Origin: Pseudemcibacter aquimaris
GTDB lineage: Bacteria > Pseudomonadota > Alphaproteobacteria > Sphingomonadales > Emcibacteraceae
NCBI RefSeq assembly: GCF_028869115.1
Contig: NZ_CP079800.1
Coordinates: 3,245,001 to 3,309,000 of the forward strand
Direction of reading: 5' to 3'
Length of the DNA: 64,000 nucleotides
Part shown: positions 28,761 through 38,290 of the stretch, one piece after another
How positions within the stretch are numbered: the stretch's first letter is position 1
Layout: every line of letters starts with the position of its first letter
Program-made: the position numbers and the translations under genes
The notes under the pieces: generated by a model
What the model was told of the DNA's origin: nothing
Database searches by the model: none
What the model saw: the letters and a program-made list of their open reading frames with translations, nothing else

Positions 28761-28790
28761 AGCGCTGATGAATTTCAGCGCTTTTTCTTT
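28761..28790. terminator. Bidirectional terminator between secA and accA
   Basis: AGCGCTGA (28761-28768) pairs with TCAGCGCT (28775-28782) around a six-base loop. Ts follow on the right and As precede on the left, so it can end both convergent transcripts. Confidence 0.88.
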
Positions 28791-28807
28791 AACTGTATGT
28801 GTAAGAT

Positions 28808-29761
28808 TTAAAGCCCAACATTCCCCATGTTAAGGAACTTTTCACTACGCAGTTCTTTAATCTTATCTGCACTGATGGCTGAAAATTCCATTAAGGCATT
28901 ATCAATCGCTTTCCCAACAGATTTCATCGTCTTATCATGATCGCGGTGCGCGCCGCCAATTGGCTCTGGAATAACTTCATCAACCACTTCAAGTTTATGA
29001 AGGTCATGTGCCGTAATCTTAAGCGCATTTGCCGCGTCTTCTGCTTTTTCATTGGTGCGCCATAGGATGGATGCGCATCCTTCTGGTGAAATAACGCTGT
29101 AAACCGCATGTTCCATCATCAGAACCTTATTACCAACCGCAAGTGCCACCGCACCACCAGAACCACCTTCACCAATAATCACGCTAATAAACGGCACTTT
29201 AACGGCAAGGCAGGCTTCAGTTGAACGGGCAATGGCTTCTGCTTGACCGCGTTCTTCGGCACCAACGCCCGGATATGCACCAGCCGTATCAACAAAAGTC
29301 ACAATCGGAATATTGAATTGATCCGCCAGTTCAAACAGACGAATGGCTTTACGGAAACCTTCCGGTCTTGCCATGCCGAAATTATGCTTGATGCGGCTTT
29401 CAGTGTCGTTGCCTTTTTCATGACCAACCACCATTACCGTCTGACCGTTAAAACGACCAATACCACCAATGATCGCATGATCGTCGGCAAAGCCACGGTC
29501 GCCAGATAACGGCATAAAATCAGTAAACAGGTTTTCAATGTAATCCGATAAATGTGGTCTGTCCGGATGGCGAGCCACTTTAATTTTATCCCATGAAGAA
29601 AGTTTCGCATATGTATCACGAAGAAGTTTATCCAGCTTCTTTTCAAGTCGCGTTACTTCTTCTGCGATGTTAATCTCATCACCGCTTTCAAGGCTCTTCA
29701 TATCACGAATACGGCTTTCAAGCTCGGCGATTGATTTTTCAAAATCCAAATATGTTTGCAT
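28808..29761 (-). CDS. accA: Acetyl-CoA carboxylase carboxyltransferase subunit alpha
   Basis: AccA, with AccD, transfers carboxyl from biotin to acetyl-CoA to make malonyl-CoA. The 317-residue protein starts MQTYLDFEKSIAELES and has HPDRPHLSDYI, GDRGFADDHAI, GRFNGQ, VTFVDTAGAYPGVGAEERGQ and GEGGSGGAVALA. It is complete and of normal length. It follows xerD on the same strand after 93 bases. Confidence 0.97.
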   Translation of the reverse strand: MQTYLDFEKSIAELESRIRDMKSLESGDEINIAEEVTRLEKKLDKLLRDTYAKLSSWDKIKVARHPDRPHLSDYIENLFTDFMPLSGDRGFADDHAIIGGIGRFNGQTVMVVGHEKGNDTESRIKHNFGMARPEGFRKAIRLFELADQFNIPIVTFVDTAGAYPGVGAEERGQAEAIARSTEACLAVKVPFISVIIGEGGSGGAVALAVGNKVLMMEHAVYSVISPEGCASILWRTNEKAEDAANALKITAHDLHKLEVVDEVIPEPIGGAHRDHDKTMKSVGKAIDNALMEFSAISADKIKELRSEKFLNMGNVGL

Positions 29762-29854
29762 TTAATATGACTTTACTCTTATTTTCGCAAAAAATTCCTT
29801 ATACCCTTATGTCAGATAAAAGGCGATAAAAAAATGACCCTAAATCCCCATCCT

Positions 29855-30781
29855 TTATTTGCCCGCAAGTGGATGTTTGCTCTGCACGAGTGATTTCAAC
29901 CGCTCTTCAAGCACATGCGTATATATTTGTGTGGTGCTGATATCTGCGTGTCCAAGCATTTTTTGTACGGCACGCAAATCCGCGCCATTAGATAATAAGT
30001 GAGTCGCAAATGCATGACGCACTACATGCGGGGATAATCTGTTGGGCATAATGCCGGCCTCAACACCAAGCGCTTTTAATTCCTTGGCGAAATATTGTCT
30101 GGTCAAATGCCCGCTTTTGCCGCGCGACGGGAAAAGCCATTTTTTATTATCCGCAAATTTTAATTTACCGCTCGAATCTTTTGCCGTTTTTAAGGCGGTC
30201 ATGTAGTTCTGAACAGCATTTAAGGCCCTCTCGCTTAGGGGAACGAGCCTTTCTTTTTCCCCTTTACCAATCACATAAATATAGGGCTCACCGCTTCTAA
30301 ATGCATTTAATGGTAAATTGACAAGTTCGGAAACCCGAAGTCCTGTTGCGTATAAAAGCTCTAATAACGCAAGCAGCCTTAAATCATTCACATGGCCGGA
30401 TTTTTCTGCTTTATTGCTTGCTTCATCTAATAATGTTGAAACTTCATCTTCGCTTAAGAGCTTGGGAAGCGACCTTCCTGTCTTGGGACTATCCAGATCA
30501 AGCGCAGGATTATCGCCCCTTAACCCTTCTGCATATAGGAATTTATAAAACTGTCTTAGACAACTTAATTTTCTGGCGGCCGTACTGGCTGCAAAATCCT
30601 GTTTTTCAAGTAACGACAGATATTTTTTAAGGTCGTCAGATGAAGCACCCTTTAATGAACAGCCCGTCATTTCCACAAAAAGTTCAAGGTCGCGGCGGTA
30701 ACTTTCAAGGGTGTTTATGGATGCCGCCCGTTCGGTCAAAATCATTTCCAGAAATACATCTATCAGATTTTGATCGTTCAT
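29855..30781 (-). CDS. xerD: Tyrosine recombinase XerD
   Basis: XerD, with XerC, resolves chromosome dimers at dif. The 308-residue protein has the SAM-like core-binding domain and all six catalytic residues: Arg149, Lys173, His252, Arg255, His278 and Tyr287 (IYTHV). A TTG two codons earlier (30787) is in frame, but ATG 30781 has TAGGA at a good distance. It begins 21 bases after the large exported protein gene, suggesting cotranscription. It is housekeeping, not part of a mobile element. Confidence 0.93.
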   Translation of the reverse strand: MNDQNLIDVFLEMILTERAASINTLESYRRDLELFVEMTGCSLKGASSDDLKKYLSLLEKQDFAASTAARKLSCLRQFYKFLYAEGLRGDNPALDLDSPKTGRSLPKLLSEDEVSTLLDEASNKAEKSGHVNDLRLLALLELLYATGLRVSELVNLPLNAFRSGEPYIYVIGKGEKERLVPLSERALNAVQNYMTALKTAKDSSGKLKFADNKKWLFPSRGKSGHLTRQYFAKELKALGVEAGIMPNRLSPHVVRHAFATHLLSNGADLRAVQKMLGHADISTTQIYTHVLEERLKSLVQSKHPLAGK

Positions 30782-30802
30782 ATGCAATCCTAAAACGGAT
30801 GA

Positions 30803-32824
30803 TTAAAAATCGTTGGCGACCAAAGCTTCCAGCGCAACTGCTCGTGCTTCTTGTTCAAGACCAAAACTTCTAAGCAGTCTAATAACTGTGCTAACACCCG
30901 CTGCATCAAGTTTTCCCGGTCCGTCTTCACCCATGGCAATTAAACTAAGAATGATGGCTTCTGCGGGTTTATTCTCACCAACGGCACGTACCATTTCCCG
31001 CCAAACACCAAGTGATATCGGACGCGTTCCTTCAAGTGAATTATTGCTAATCAGTTCTTGCCATTTAGCATCACCCACACTGTGGCCAAGTGCTTCCGCC
31101 ACCGAATAAAAAAGCGTCGCGCGCCCTTCGCGGTTTTCAGGGGACAGAACCATTTGACCGTTCCACCATAAATCAAGAATATCGGCTGACCATGGAACCT
31201 CGTTGATATCACCGGAAAGCACAGCCAAAGGCCAAATGTTGATTAAGGCCGTCGTTGCTTCTGCATCACCTCTAACGGCAAGGCGGCGCACAAATTCGTA
31301 CCATTCGTAAGCACGGTCAGCTTCGCCAGCCAAAAGCAAGCCACGCGTAATTTGATGGGCATAACCCGTCAGCCTAGAACTTGGTACAATTGATTTTAGT
31401 GCTTCCGCGTTAAGGGCCGCTTTGCGGCTCATATCATTATTCAAAGCCGCCTTATTCCAGATAACATCCAGTATGGCGACCCGCTCAAAATCATTCATTT
31501 GACGTTCCGCCGCCTGATAAAGCAGCACATCCGCAAGCGGACGATCATCAAATTCTGCCATTCTGACGGCATTCTGATATTCAATCTCGGAAAATTCCTG
31601 ACCGTCATATATGCTTTTTAAAGTTTCAAGTGAAAGACCGCCGGAAAGATTGCTTTTAATTGCAGCTTGAAATCTATTTTCCTGATTTACATTAGGATTA
31701 ATCACCATGGCGCTGATGATCAAGGCAGAACTATTTTCAATTAGCTGCGCGTCGATTGTCTGATCCAACATGGACAGCATTGTATAATTTAGCGGATCAA
31801 GCGATGTAATCCCTGTACTTAAAAACGGAAGGCGCATGTCCGGCTCTTCCATCAGTTTATTGGCCAGATCAATAAAAATAAAATCAGCGTTATCCTGTTC
31901 AGCCAGCATATCAAGCGCGATTTGCGCGCCCATTTGATCTTCTTCCATAATGCGGCAGAAAACAGTCATTTTTGACCAGAATACATCATCCTGGCTCATG
32001 CCCTGTCCGGATTGCATGGATGAAAAGGTTGAAACAGCAAGTGAATTACCGGACCGTCTTCTAGTTTCCTGAAAATCTGCTGCCATCTGACACGCACCCA
32101 GATAATCACCACCAAGAAGCAAAATCTCCGTATTTTGAATGCTGTTTTTCAGGGTTTCTTCCGGTAAGGCCTGTACAAACATCACCAGATCTTCGAGGTT
32201 GCCGCGTTCAATTAATTTATTCAGGCGTAAATTAATAAAATCTTTTAATAATGCCTCATCAAAAGGCTGTGGTTCAGTCATGAAATCATTTACAGCCATC
32301 ATATTTTCTGTTTCATCAACAAGCGGTACCCCTGTCGGTGCGGTTGTTACAGAAAGTAATAGCTTTCTTGCAATTTCATCCATCACTGGTGAATGCGACG
32401 GCAATGTTAATGATTTCAACAGTACATCAATTTTTTCAATCGATGACGGTTGCCAGATATTCTTATCTAGTCCTGAATATCCATTTGATAAAATGCCAAA
32501 TGCCGCCGGGTCATCATCCTGTTCATCGGGAATTTCCACTTCAGGAAGAACATCAATATTTCCGTCTATTTCTTGCGTGGATACGGATTGAACATTGTTA
32601 AGGCGTTCTTCTGCGGATCTTGAAATTTCAACATCATCGGGAAAATAGGGCCCCGGCAGTCCAGAAGGAAACAATATGGAACGGGGATCCGTTTCCGCCT
32701 CGCTTCTTTCCTGAATAGCAGACCTAACATCAACGCCTGTTTCCTGTGCAAACACAGGGGACATAAATGACGTTGCTATAGCGGTTATCAATAAGGATGA
32801 TTTTAGGGCGTTTTGATTGAACAT
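30803..32824 (-). CDS. Large exported protein of unknown function
   Basis: This 673-residue protein has a clear signal peptide (LLITAIATSFMSPVFAQE, likely cleaved after the VFA). The mature part is acidic and largely helical, without strong membrane segments, and suggests a helical-repeat (TPR/HEAT-like) scaffold. I recognise no named family. The position between xerD and aroK, next to a tiny membrane protein gene, is one I associate with alphaproteobacteria. The frame starts at a TTG (32830) two codons before the ATG at 32824; either is possible. A role in the periplasm or envelope is inference from the signal peptide. Confidence 0.8.
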   Translation of the reverse strand: MFNQNALKSSLLITAIATSFMSPVFAQETGVDVRSAIQERSEAETDPRSILFPSGLPGPYFPDDVEISRSAEERLNNVQSVSTQEIDGNIDVLPEVEIPDEQDDDPAAFGILSNGYSGLDKNIWQPSSIEKIDVLLKSLTLPSHSPVMDEIARKLLLSVTTAPTGVPLVDETENMMAVNDFMTEPQPFDEALLKDFINLRLNKLIERGNLEDLVMFVQALPEETLKNSIQNTEILLLGGDYLGACQMAADFQETRRRSGNSLAVSTFSSMQSGQGMSQDDVFWSKMTVFCRIMEEDQMGAQIALDMLAEQDNADFIFIDLANKLMEEPDMRLPFLSTGITSLDPLNYTMLSMLDQTIDAQLIENSSALIISAMVINPNVNQENRFQAAIKSNLSGGLSLETLKSIYDGQEFSEIEYQNAVRMAEFDDRPLADVLLYQAAERQMNDFERVAILDVIWNKAALNNDMSRKAALNAEALKSIVPSSRLTGYAHQITRGLLLAGEADRAYEWYEFVRRLAVRGDAEATTALINIWPLAVLSGDINEVPWSADILDLWWNGQMVLSPENREGRATLFYSVAEALGHSVGDAKWQELISNNSLEGTRPISLGVWREMVRAVGENKPAEAIILSLIAMGEDGPGKLDAAGVSTVIRLLRSFGLEQEARAVALEALVANDF

Positions 32825-32839
32825 CGGCAAAGGATTTCC

Positions 32840-32980
32840 TTAATTCGGGAACATATCATCCGGAAGTGTTTTTTCGACACGCTCGCTTGGTGCCGGGATA
32901 TCGGCTGTCATCAGGTAAATGCCTGCGCCGACAATGCCAACTACTATTAAAATAATCAGAACTAGCCACAATTTTGCCAT
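32840..32980 (-). CDS. Small (46-residue) single-pass membrane protein
   Basis: A short gene runs from ATG 32980 to TAA 32842-32840. It encodes MAKLWLVLIILIVVGIVGAG then IYLMTADIPAPSERVEK and ends DDMFPN. An N-terminal transmembrane helix is followed by a short soluble tail with an IPAPS-x-x-VEK motif that I associate with small alphaproteobacterial proteins at this locus. A GAGG lies 11 bases upstream. The stop is 15 bases before the ATG of the large exported protein, so the two are probably one operon. Function unknown. Confidence 0.75.
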   Translation of the reverse strand: MAKLWLVLIILIVVGIVGAGIYLMTADIPAPSERVEKTLPDDMFPN

Positions 32981-33137
32981 TGGTATATTGACCTCAGTAA
33001 TATATTAAAAGAATGAATATAAATAAGACACCATACTAACCGTGTCGCGGTCATTGGTAAAGTGCACTTTAAAACTTAAGGAAAAATATGTTTATTTAAT
33101 GGCTAATCCCGTTAAACGCATGTAAACAGAAAACATA

Positions 33138-33815
33138 ATGAATAGTTTTAATAGAAAAAGAAGAAAAAACCTTGCGCCGCGACTGAGATACCCGCTGAGA
33201 AAAAGTATTGCACTCGTCGGGCTTATGGGCAGTGGCAAAACAACCGTTGGTGTGCGCCTTGCAAGACGTCTTCATTTGAAATTTATGGATAGTGATCAGG
33301 AAATTGAAAAAGCCGCCGGTCACACCGTCAGTGAAATTTTTGAAAAATTTGGCGAGGAAGATTTCAGAAAAGGCGAAAGACGGGTTATCAACCGCCTTGT
33401 CAATCAAGATAAGAAAATTGTCTTGGGTACAGGCGGCGGTGCATTTATGGACAAAAAAACCAGAGGCAGGCTTAAACGCCAAACCATCGTCATCTGGTTA
33501 AAAGTAGATGTGGATTTACTGGTTGAACGCACTTCGAAACGGGATACAAGACCGCTACTTCGAAAAGGAAACCCCAGAAAAATTCTCACCAATCTGGCAA
33601 ATGAACGCTATCCGGTATATGAAGAAGCACATATTGTCGTTGAAAGCGGGCAAGGCCCCCACGATAAAGTGGTTAATGATATCATTTGGAAACTGAATAA
33701 ATATCTGGCCATTGAGAAAAAGAAATATCAACGCCGCATGGCCCGCAAAAAAGCGCGCATGGCGAAAGAAGCAGAAAAATCAGGCGAACAAAAAAATGAA
33801 AACAACAACAGTTGA
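33138..33815 (+). CDS. aroK: Shikimate kinase
   Basis: AroK phosphorylates shikimate in the aromatic pathway. The 225-residue protein has the P-loop GLMGSGKTT at 28-36, DSDQEIE, FRKGERR, and GTGGGAF. It is longer than the usual 170-190 residues: about 22 basic residues precede the core, and a charged Lys/Arg/Glu C-terminal tail of about 30 residues follows. The tail-coding region overlaps aroB by 20 bases. Confidence 0.94.
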   Translation: MNSFNRKRRKNLAPRLRYPLRKSIALVGLMGSGKTTVGVRLARRLHLKFMDSDQEIEKAAGHTVSEIFEKFGEEDFRKGERRVINRLVNQDKKIVLGTGGGAFMDKKTRGRLKRQTIVIWLKVDVDLLVERTSKRDTRPLLRKGNPRKILTNLANERYPVYEEAHIVVESGQGPHDKVVNDIIWKLNKYLAIEKKKYQRRMARKKARMAKEAEKSGEQKNENNNS

Positions 33816-34890
33816 TCTGGGAAATCGCAGTTACGATATTTTAATCGGTGAAAATCTATTAGATTCTGCCGCGGATCACGTTCGCCCACACTTAAACCGC
33901 AATAAAACGGTTATTATTACTGATGAGAATGTCGCCAGATATCAACTTTCAAGACTTGAAAAAAGTTTTGATGATAATGGCATCGATTATGAAACGATTA
34001 TTTTACCTGCTGGCGAAACCACAAAATCATTCAGTATGCTGGAAACCCTGTTGGATCAATTACTGTCTTTAAGACTTGAGCGAAAAGACACCATCATTGC
34101 CTTTGGTGGCGGGGTTATTGGCGACCTTGTTGGCTTTGCTGCAAGCGTTTATCAACGCGGCATTGATTTCATTCAAATCCCGACCACTTTACTTGCGCAG
34201 GTGGATAGTTCCGTTGGCGGCAAAACAGGCATTAACACCAAGGCTGGTAAAAATCTTGTGGGCGCTTTTCATCAACCGAAACTGGTTCTGATTGATGTTA
34301 CAACACTGAAAACATTGGAACACCGCCATGTTATCGCCGGATACGCCGAAGTTGTGAAATACGGCCTGATTAATGATGCTGATTTTTTCAGCTGGCTTGA
34401 AAAAAATGGTAAAGAACTTGTTGAAGGTTCAAGTGAATTACGCACAGAAGCCATTTTGAAAAGCTGCGAAGCAAAAGCGAACGTTGTTGCCGAAGATGAA
34501 AAAGAAAAAGGCGCCAGAGCACTATTAAATCTAGGGCATACTTTCGGCCACGCGTTAGAGGCAGAAAACGGTTACAATGATGCATTATTCCACGGTGAAG
34601 CGGTGGCCATGGGCATGATCATGGCATTTGATTTATCCGTGAAAATGGGGCTTTGCAGTGGTAATGATGCCGATAGAGTAAGAAATCATTTTGACGAGAT
34701 CGGCGCCCAAAAGGCATCAACATTTGATTTTGACGTTTCAAAATTGCTTCATCATATGAAAGGCGATAAAAAAATGTCAGACGGCAAACTGACATTTGTA
34801 ATCGCAAACGGTATTGGCAAATCATTCCTTTCAAACAATGTTGATATGGATGATGTGCGTGATATCCTGAAAGACGCGCTTAAAGGATAA
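33796..34890 (+). CDS. aroB: 3-dehydroquinate synthase
   Basis: AroB converts DAHP to 3-dehydroquinate using NAD and a divalent metal. The 364-residue protein starts MKTTTVDLGNRSYDILIG and has FGGGVIGDLVGFAAS, IPTTLLAQVDSSVGGKTGIN, AGYAEVVKYG, and the metal-binding LNLGHTFGHALE. The frame runs 28 codons further upstream within the aroK tail, but the ATG at 33796 is the family start. It is coupled to aroK and 4 bases ahead of the corC-like gene. Confidence 0.96.
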   Translation: MKTTTVDLGNRSYDILIGENLLDSAADHVRPHLNRNKTVIITDENVARYQLSRLEKSFDDNGIDYETIILPAGETTKSFSMLETLLDQLLSLRLERKDTIIAFGGGVIGDLVGFAASVYQRGIDFIQIPTTLLAQVDSSVGGKTGINTKAGKNLVGAFHQPKLVLIDVTTLKTLEHRHVIAGYAEVVKYGLINDADFFSWLEKNGKELVEGSSELRTEAILKSCEAKANVVAEDEKEKGARALLNLGHTFGHALEAENGYNDALFHGEAVAMGMIMAFDLSVKMGLCSGNDADRVRNHFDEIGAQKASTFDFDVSKLLHHMKGDKKMSDGKLTFVIANGIGKSFLSNNVDMDDVRDILKDALKG

Positions 34891-34894
34891 CCCC

Positions 34895-36166
34895 ATGGAA
34901 ACGGAATTAATTTCCGCCGTCATTGCTATTGTCTTTCTAATCGTTTTTTCCGGTTTCTTTTCTGGTTCTGAAACTTCGCTTACTGCTACATCCGCATCCA
35001 ATATGCACAAAATGTCAAAAGAGGGCGATGAGCGGGCAGGGCTGGTTGAAAAGCTAATTTCTGATCCAGAAAGCCTGATCGGCGCTATTCTTCTTGGGAA
35101 TAATCTGGTTAATATTCTGGCGTCTGCGCTTGCCACATATATTTTCATCGAACTATTTGGTGAATTGGGCGTGGTTTATGCCACCTTTGCCATGACAGCG
35201 GTTGTGCTTATTTTCGCGGAAGTCATGCCAAAAACATATGCTATTTCCAACCCGGAAAAAGTGGCCATTAAAGTCGCCCCAATTATCAATGTTTTTGTAA
35301 TTGTTCTATCCCCTATCGTCAGGCTTATTCAATTAATAGCCCGCGCAACCCTTAGGCTTTTTGGTATTAACACAAGAGACAACCAAAAAGTACTAACACC
35401 ACATGATGAAATTCGCGGCGCCATTGATCTTCAGGCACATGAAGGCGGCATTGTAAAAGAGCATAAAGATATGCTTGCGGGTATATTGGATCTCGAGGAA
35501 ATTTCAGTTGAAGATGTAATGGTCCACCGCAAGAATGTGGAAACCATCAATGCAGATGATGATATTGACGATATTTTCTTACAAATCGTCAGCAGCCCTT
35601 ATACAAGACTTCCTGTTTGGCGCGATGATCCGGATAACATTATCGGGATTGTCCATGCGAAAGATGTGCTTAGGACAACCCGCAGAAATAAAGGTGAATT
35701 ATGCAATGATTCACTGAACGATATTATTTCGGAACCTTGGTTTGTTCCGGAAACAACCACACTTCGTGACCAGTTAAAAATGTTTCTCGCACAAAATGCC
35801 CATTTTGCCATCGTGGTTGATGAATATGGGGCGCTAATGGGGGTTATATCACTGGAAGATATTCTGGAAGAAATCGTTGGCGATATTGCCGATGAACATG
35901 ACACATTAAACAGTGACGTGACCGTTTTAAAATCTGGCGCTATTGTTGCAGAAGGGCTTACCCCTATTCGCGATTTAAACAGGCAGTTTAACTGGAGCCT
36001 TAGTGATGAAGAAGCCACAACAATCGCCGGATATATTATTGATGAAGCTGAAATCATTCCTCTTCCAGGCCAGGAATATAAAATCGGCGATTTTAATTTT
36101 GAAATATTAAAACGAAAAAGAAATCAGATTACCTTGGTAAAAATTCATCCGCCGCTCGCCGAATAA
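34895..36166 (+). CDS. CNNM/CorC-type membrane transporter-like protein
   Basis: This 423-residue protein has an N-terminal DUF21 (CNNM) membrane domain with about four hydrophobic segments and GFFSGSETSLTA at the start, a CBS pair in the middle (VMVHRKNVETI and HFAIVVDEYGALMGVISLEDI), and a C-terminal CorC_HlyC domain. Such proteins are linked to Mg2+/Co2+ efflux and often labelled hemolysin-like; hemolysis is not implied. Its stop abuts the stop of the convergent XRE gene with no spacer. Confidence 0.9.
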   Translation: METELISAVIAIVFLIVFSGFFSGSETSLTATSASNMHKMSKEGDERAGLVEKLISDPESLIGAILLGNNLVNILASALATYIFIELFGELGVVYATFAMTAVVLIFAEVMPKTYAISNPEKVAIKVAPIINVFVIVLSPIVRLIQLIARATLRLFGINTRDNQKVLTPHDEIRGAIDLQAHEGGIVKEHKDMLAGILDLEEISVEDVMVHRKNVETINADDDIDDIFLQIVSSPYTRLPVWRDDPDNIIGIVHAKDVLRTTRRNKGELCNDSLNDIISEPWFVPETTTLRDQLKMFLAQNAHFAIVVDEYGALMGVISLEDILEEIVGDIADEHDTLNSDVTVLKSGAIVAEGLTPIRDLNRQFNWSLSDEEATTIAGYIIDEAEIIPLPGQEYKIGDFNFEILKRKRNQITLVKIHPPLAE

Positions 36167-36523
36167 TCACTCTTTCGACTTAACTATTTCAAGCATTTCT
36201 TCAATTTTTTCCTGATCAAGATCACGAATATTTCGGCTTAATAGATTTACAAGTTCTGTTGCCTCTACGCTTAACCCCGATGTATCCACTGACACTTTTG
36301 GATGAGAGATTCTAGCCAAATTTTCCAGTTCTTCTGCCTCATCCCAAATGATGTTAAAAAAGCTGATGATCTGTTGAATAAGCGGCCAAGACGGTCTGCC
36401 GCGATGCCCATGTTCAAGCGCAGAAAGGTACGCCGGACTGATGGCGAGCTTCTTGGCCATTTGTTTCTGGCTGATACCGCGCTCTTTTCTAAGCTCTCTC
36501 ACTCGTTCACCAAATGGGGTCAT
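36167..36523 (-). CDS. XRE-family helix-turn-helix regulator
   Basis: This 118-residue protein starts MTPFGERVRELRKERGISQ with a standard XRE HTH (QKQMAKKLAISPAYLSALEHG) and a short helical C-terminus. The frame extends 35 codons into the smr gene, but the ATG at 36523 overlaps the smr stop as ATGA and gives the normal start. Target genes are unknown. Translational coupling to smr-mltA suggests it belongs to the same transcript. Confidence 0.88.
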   Translation of the reverse strand: MTPFGERVRELRKERGISQKQMAKKLAISPAYLSALEHGHRGRPSWPLIQQIISFFNIIWDEAEELENLARISHPKVSVDTSGLSVEATELVNLLSRNIRDLDQEKIEEMLEIVKSKE

Positions 36524-37074
36524 GATATCCTCTTTAACACAACATAAAGTGCACCTGTTCCACCGTCTGAGGCAAGCGCATCCTGAAAAGAAACCACCAT
36601 ATGGCGCATGGAACCACCCGATAACCACATGGGTACTTCCCGTTTTAAAACACCGTGGCTATTTTCAAAATCACTAAACCGGTAAGCATCATAATCTTTT
36701 TTTACCCCTCCTTTTCCAGTCACCACAAGAACCACTCTTTTGCCGTTACGTTGGGAACGCTCAAGAAAGTGATATAATTTTTCATGGGCCTGAGCACAGG
36801 TCATACCATGAAGATCGATTTTGCCCTCTGGTTTTGCGCGTTTGTTTTTAAGTTTCTTGGACCAGTTGCTATCTTTTTCATGCAAACTCTCATGATTTGA
36901 AAGCGTTGATACCTTTTGATCCAGCTTTACTTTCTTTTTCGGGATTTTAATTTCAAATCGTTTTCCCTGATCAGTAGGCGTAGGAATTTTCACACGATCA
37001 GAAAGCCGTTTCACATCTTTCGTATAAACTTTCCAAAGATGTTTTTCCTCGTCCGTGAGGTCACGGCGCGCCAT
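36520..37074 (-). CDS. Smr-domain protein
   Basis: This 184-residue protein has a basic N-terminus and a C-terminal Smr domain (about 90-180) with KIDLHGMTCAQAHEKL and LVVTGKGG, the LDxHG and TGxG signatures of MutS2-type Smr endonucleases. Its substrate could be DNA or stalled-ribosome mRNA; this is unresolved. It sits between mltA and an XRE gene, overlapping each by one to four bases, an arrangement common in alphaproteobacteria. Confidence 0.9.
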   Translation of the reverse strand: MARRDLTDEEKHLWKVYTKDVKRLSDRVKIPTPTDQGKRFEIKIPKKKVKLDQKVSTLSNHESLHEKDSNWSKKLKNKRAKPEGKIDLHGMTCAQAHEKLYHFLERSQRNGKRVVLVVTGKGGVKKDYDAYRFSDFENSHGVLKREVPMWLSGGSMRHMVVSFQDALASDGGTGALYVVLKRIS

Positions 37075-38276
37075 TATCCATTCGTCCCGGAAAGAATATC
37101 AGCCGCCACTTTTTTAGGCACGAGCAGATAATACATTCCACGGTCTTTCATTGGCCCCGCTTTTAATTCAGCCTCATCACCAATGCCCCAATAAACATCG
37201 CCGCGAACTTTTCCTTTAATGGCACCGCCCGTATCCTGCGCAATTACAAGTCTTTTTAAATGGGGAACCTGTTCCATTGTTTCATTATCTGTTGCCGTTT
37301 CTTGATAAGTCTCTAACCAAAGCGGCATACCAAGGGGAATGTGGCTTCTATCAACGGCAAGTGACCTGCCGGGGGTTAACCCAACACCAAGGCTGCCAAC
37401 CGGTTTATCGGTCTTTCTTTCCTGAAAAAACACATAAGACGGGTTTTTCCACATCAGCTCATCTGATTTTTCCGGGTTCTTCATCATCCAGTCGAGGATT
37501 GCCTGTAGCGACATATCTTCACGCGCAACATCACCGCTTTCGATTAAAAACTGACCAATGGCGCGGTATGGTCGACCATTACGTTGCGCATATCCCATAT
37601 GCATAATCTCACCTGATTCTAATTCGATAAAACCTGAACCCTGAATTTGTAAAAAGAAACTATCCTCTTCTTTTTCAAGCCAAACGAGCTCAAGATTCTG
37701 ATCATTCAATGCGCCCTGGGCTATTTCTTTGCGGTCTTTATAGGGAACAAATTTGCCATTTTCCACTTCGCCGATAATCGAACGCCCCTTTAAACGCTGA
37801 TCAAAATCACCAAGGTTTAAGGCCTGTAGATCATTTGGAATAGCATAAAGCGGCGCACTATATTGTTCTGATCTGGTTTTTGACCCCTTATAGAGCGGGG
37901 CATAATATCCAGTGAAAAGTCCTTCTTCCTCTTTCATAAATGAAAGAGCGGTGAAATGACTTTCAAAAAAGGCCCGCGCATCAATCGCATTCGCATTTTC
38001 AAGCAGGCTTGCCGCCTCACATGCCGGTTTCCAGTCTGCGGCCAAACCAAACCCGTTATATTCTCGGGTGTCAGGATATCTTAAAAGACGTGTGCAGGAT
38101 ATTTGAAAGGATTGGAATGCTTTATCATGTTCATCATCATTCCAACCATTTAATTGGGCAAGTGGAATTTCACGATATTCCTGTTCAGGGGGCGGCAAAG
38201 GAACAGGCACAAATAGGATATAAAGCGAAACAACAAAAAGTCCGAGCAATACGGCCAGTGCTGAGAACTGCTTCAT
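37074..38276 (-). CDS. mltA: Membrane-bound lytic murein transglycosylase A
   Basis: MltA cleaves glycan strands of peptidoglycan with formation of 1,6-anhydro ends. The 400-residue protein has an N-terminal hydrophobic anchor (VLLGLFVVSLYILFVP), the MltA barrel domain with FTGYYAPLYKGS, FLQIQGSGFIEL, and the 3D domain with VIAQDTGGAIKG, VYWG and the catalytic Asp region. There is no obvious lipobox Cys in the first residues, so it appears anchored by a helix. It lies 14 bases after tim44. Confidence 0.93.
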   Translation of the reverse strand: MKQFSALAVLLGLFVVSLYILFVPVPLPPPEQEYREIPLAQLNGWNDDEHDKAFQSFQISCTRLLRYPDTREYNGFGLAADWKPACEAASLLENANAIDARAFFESHFTALSFMKEEEGLFTGYYAPLYKGSKTRSEQYSAPLYAIPNDLQALNLGDFDQRLKGRSIIGEVENGKFVPYKDRKEIAQGALNDQNLELVWLEKEEDSFFLQIQGSGFIELESGEIMHMGYAQRNGRPYRAIGQFLIESGDVAREDMSLQAILDWMMKNPEKSDELMWKNPSYVFFQERKTDKPVGSLGVGLTPGRSLAVDRSHIPLGMPLWLETYQETATDNETMEQVPHLKRLVIAQDTGGAIKGKVRGDVYWGIGDEAELKAGPMKDRGMYYLLVPKKVAADILSGTNG

Positions 38277-38290
38277 AATTTATTTGATCC

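Noticed and set aside
29855-30781. Tyrosine recombinase as a sign of an integrated element
   Set aside because: All features are those of housekeeping XerD, and neighbours are accA and aroK with no attachment repeats or cargo.
34895-36166. Hemolysin
   Set aside because: The hemolysin label for DUF21-CBS-CorC proteins is historical; the architecture is that of a CNNM/CorC-type ion transporter.
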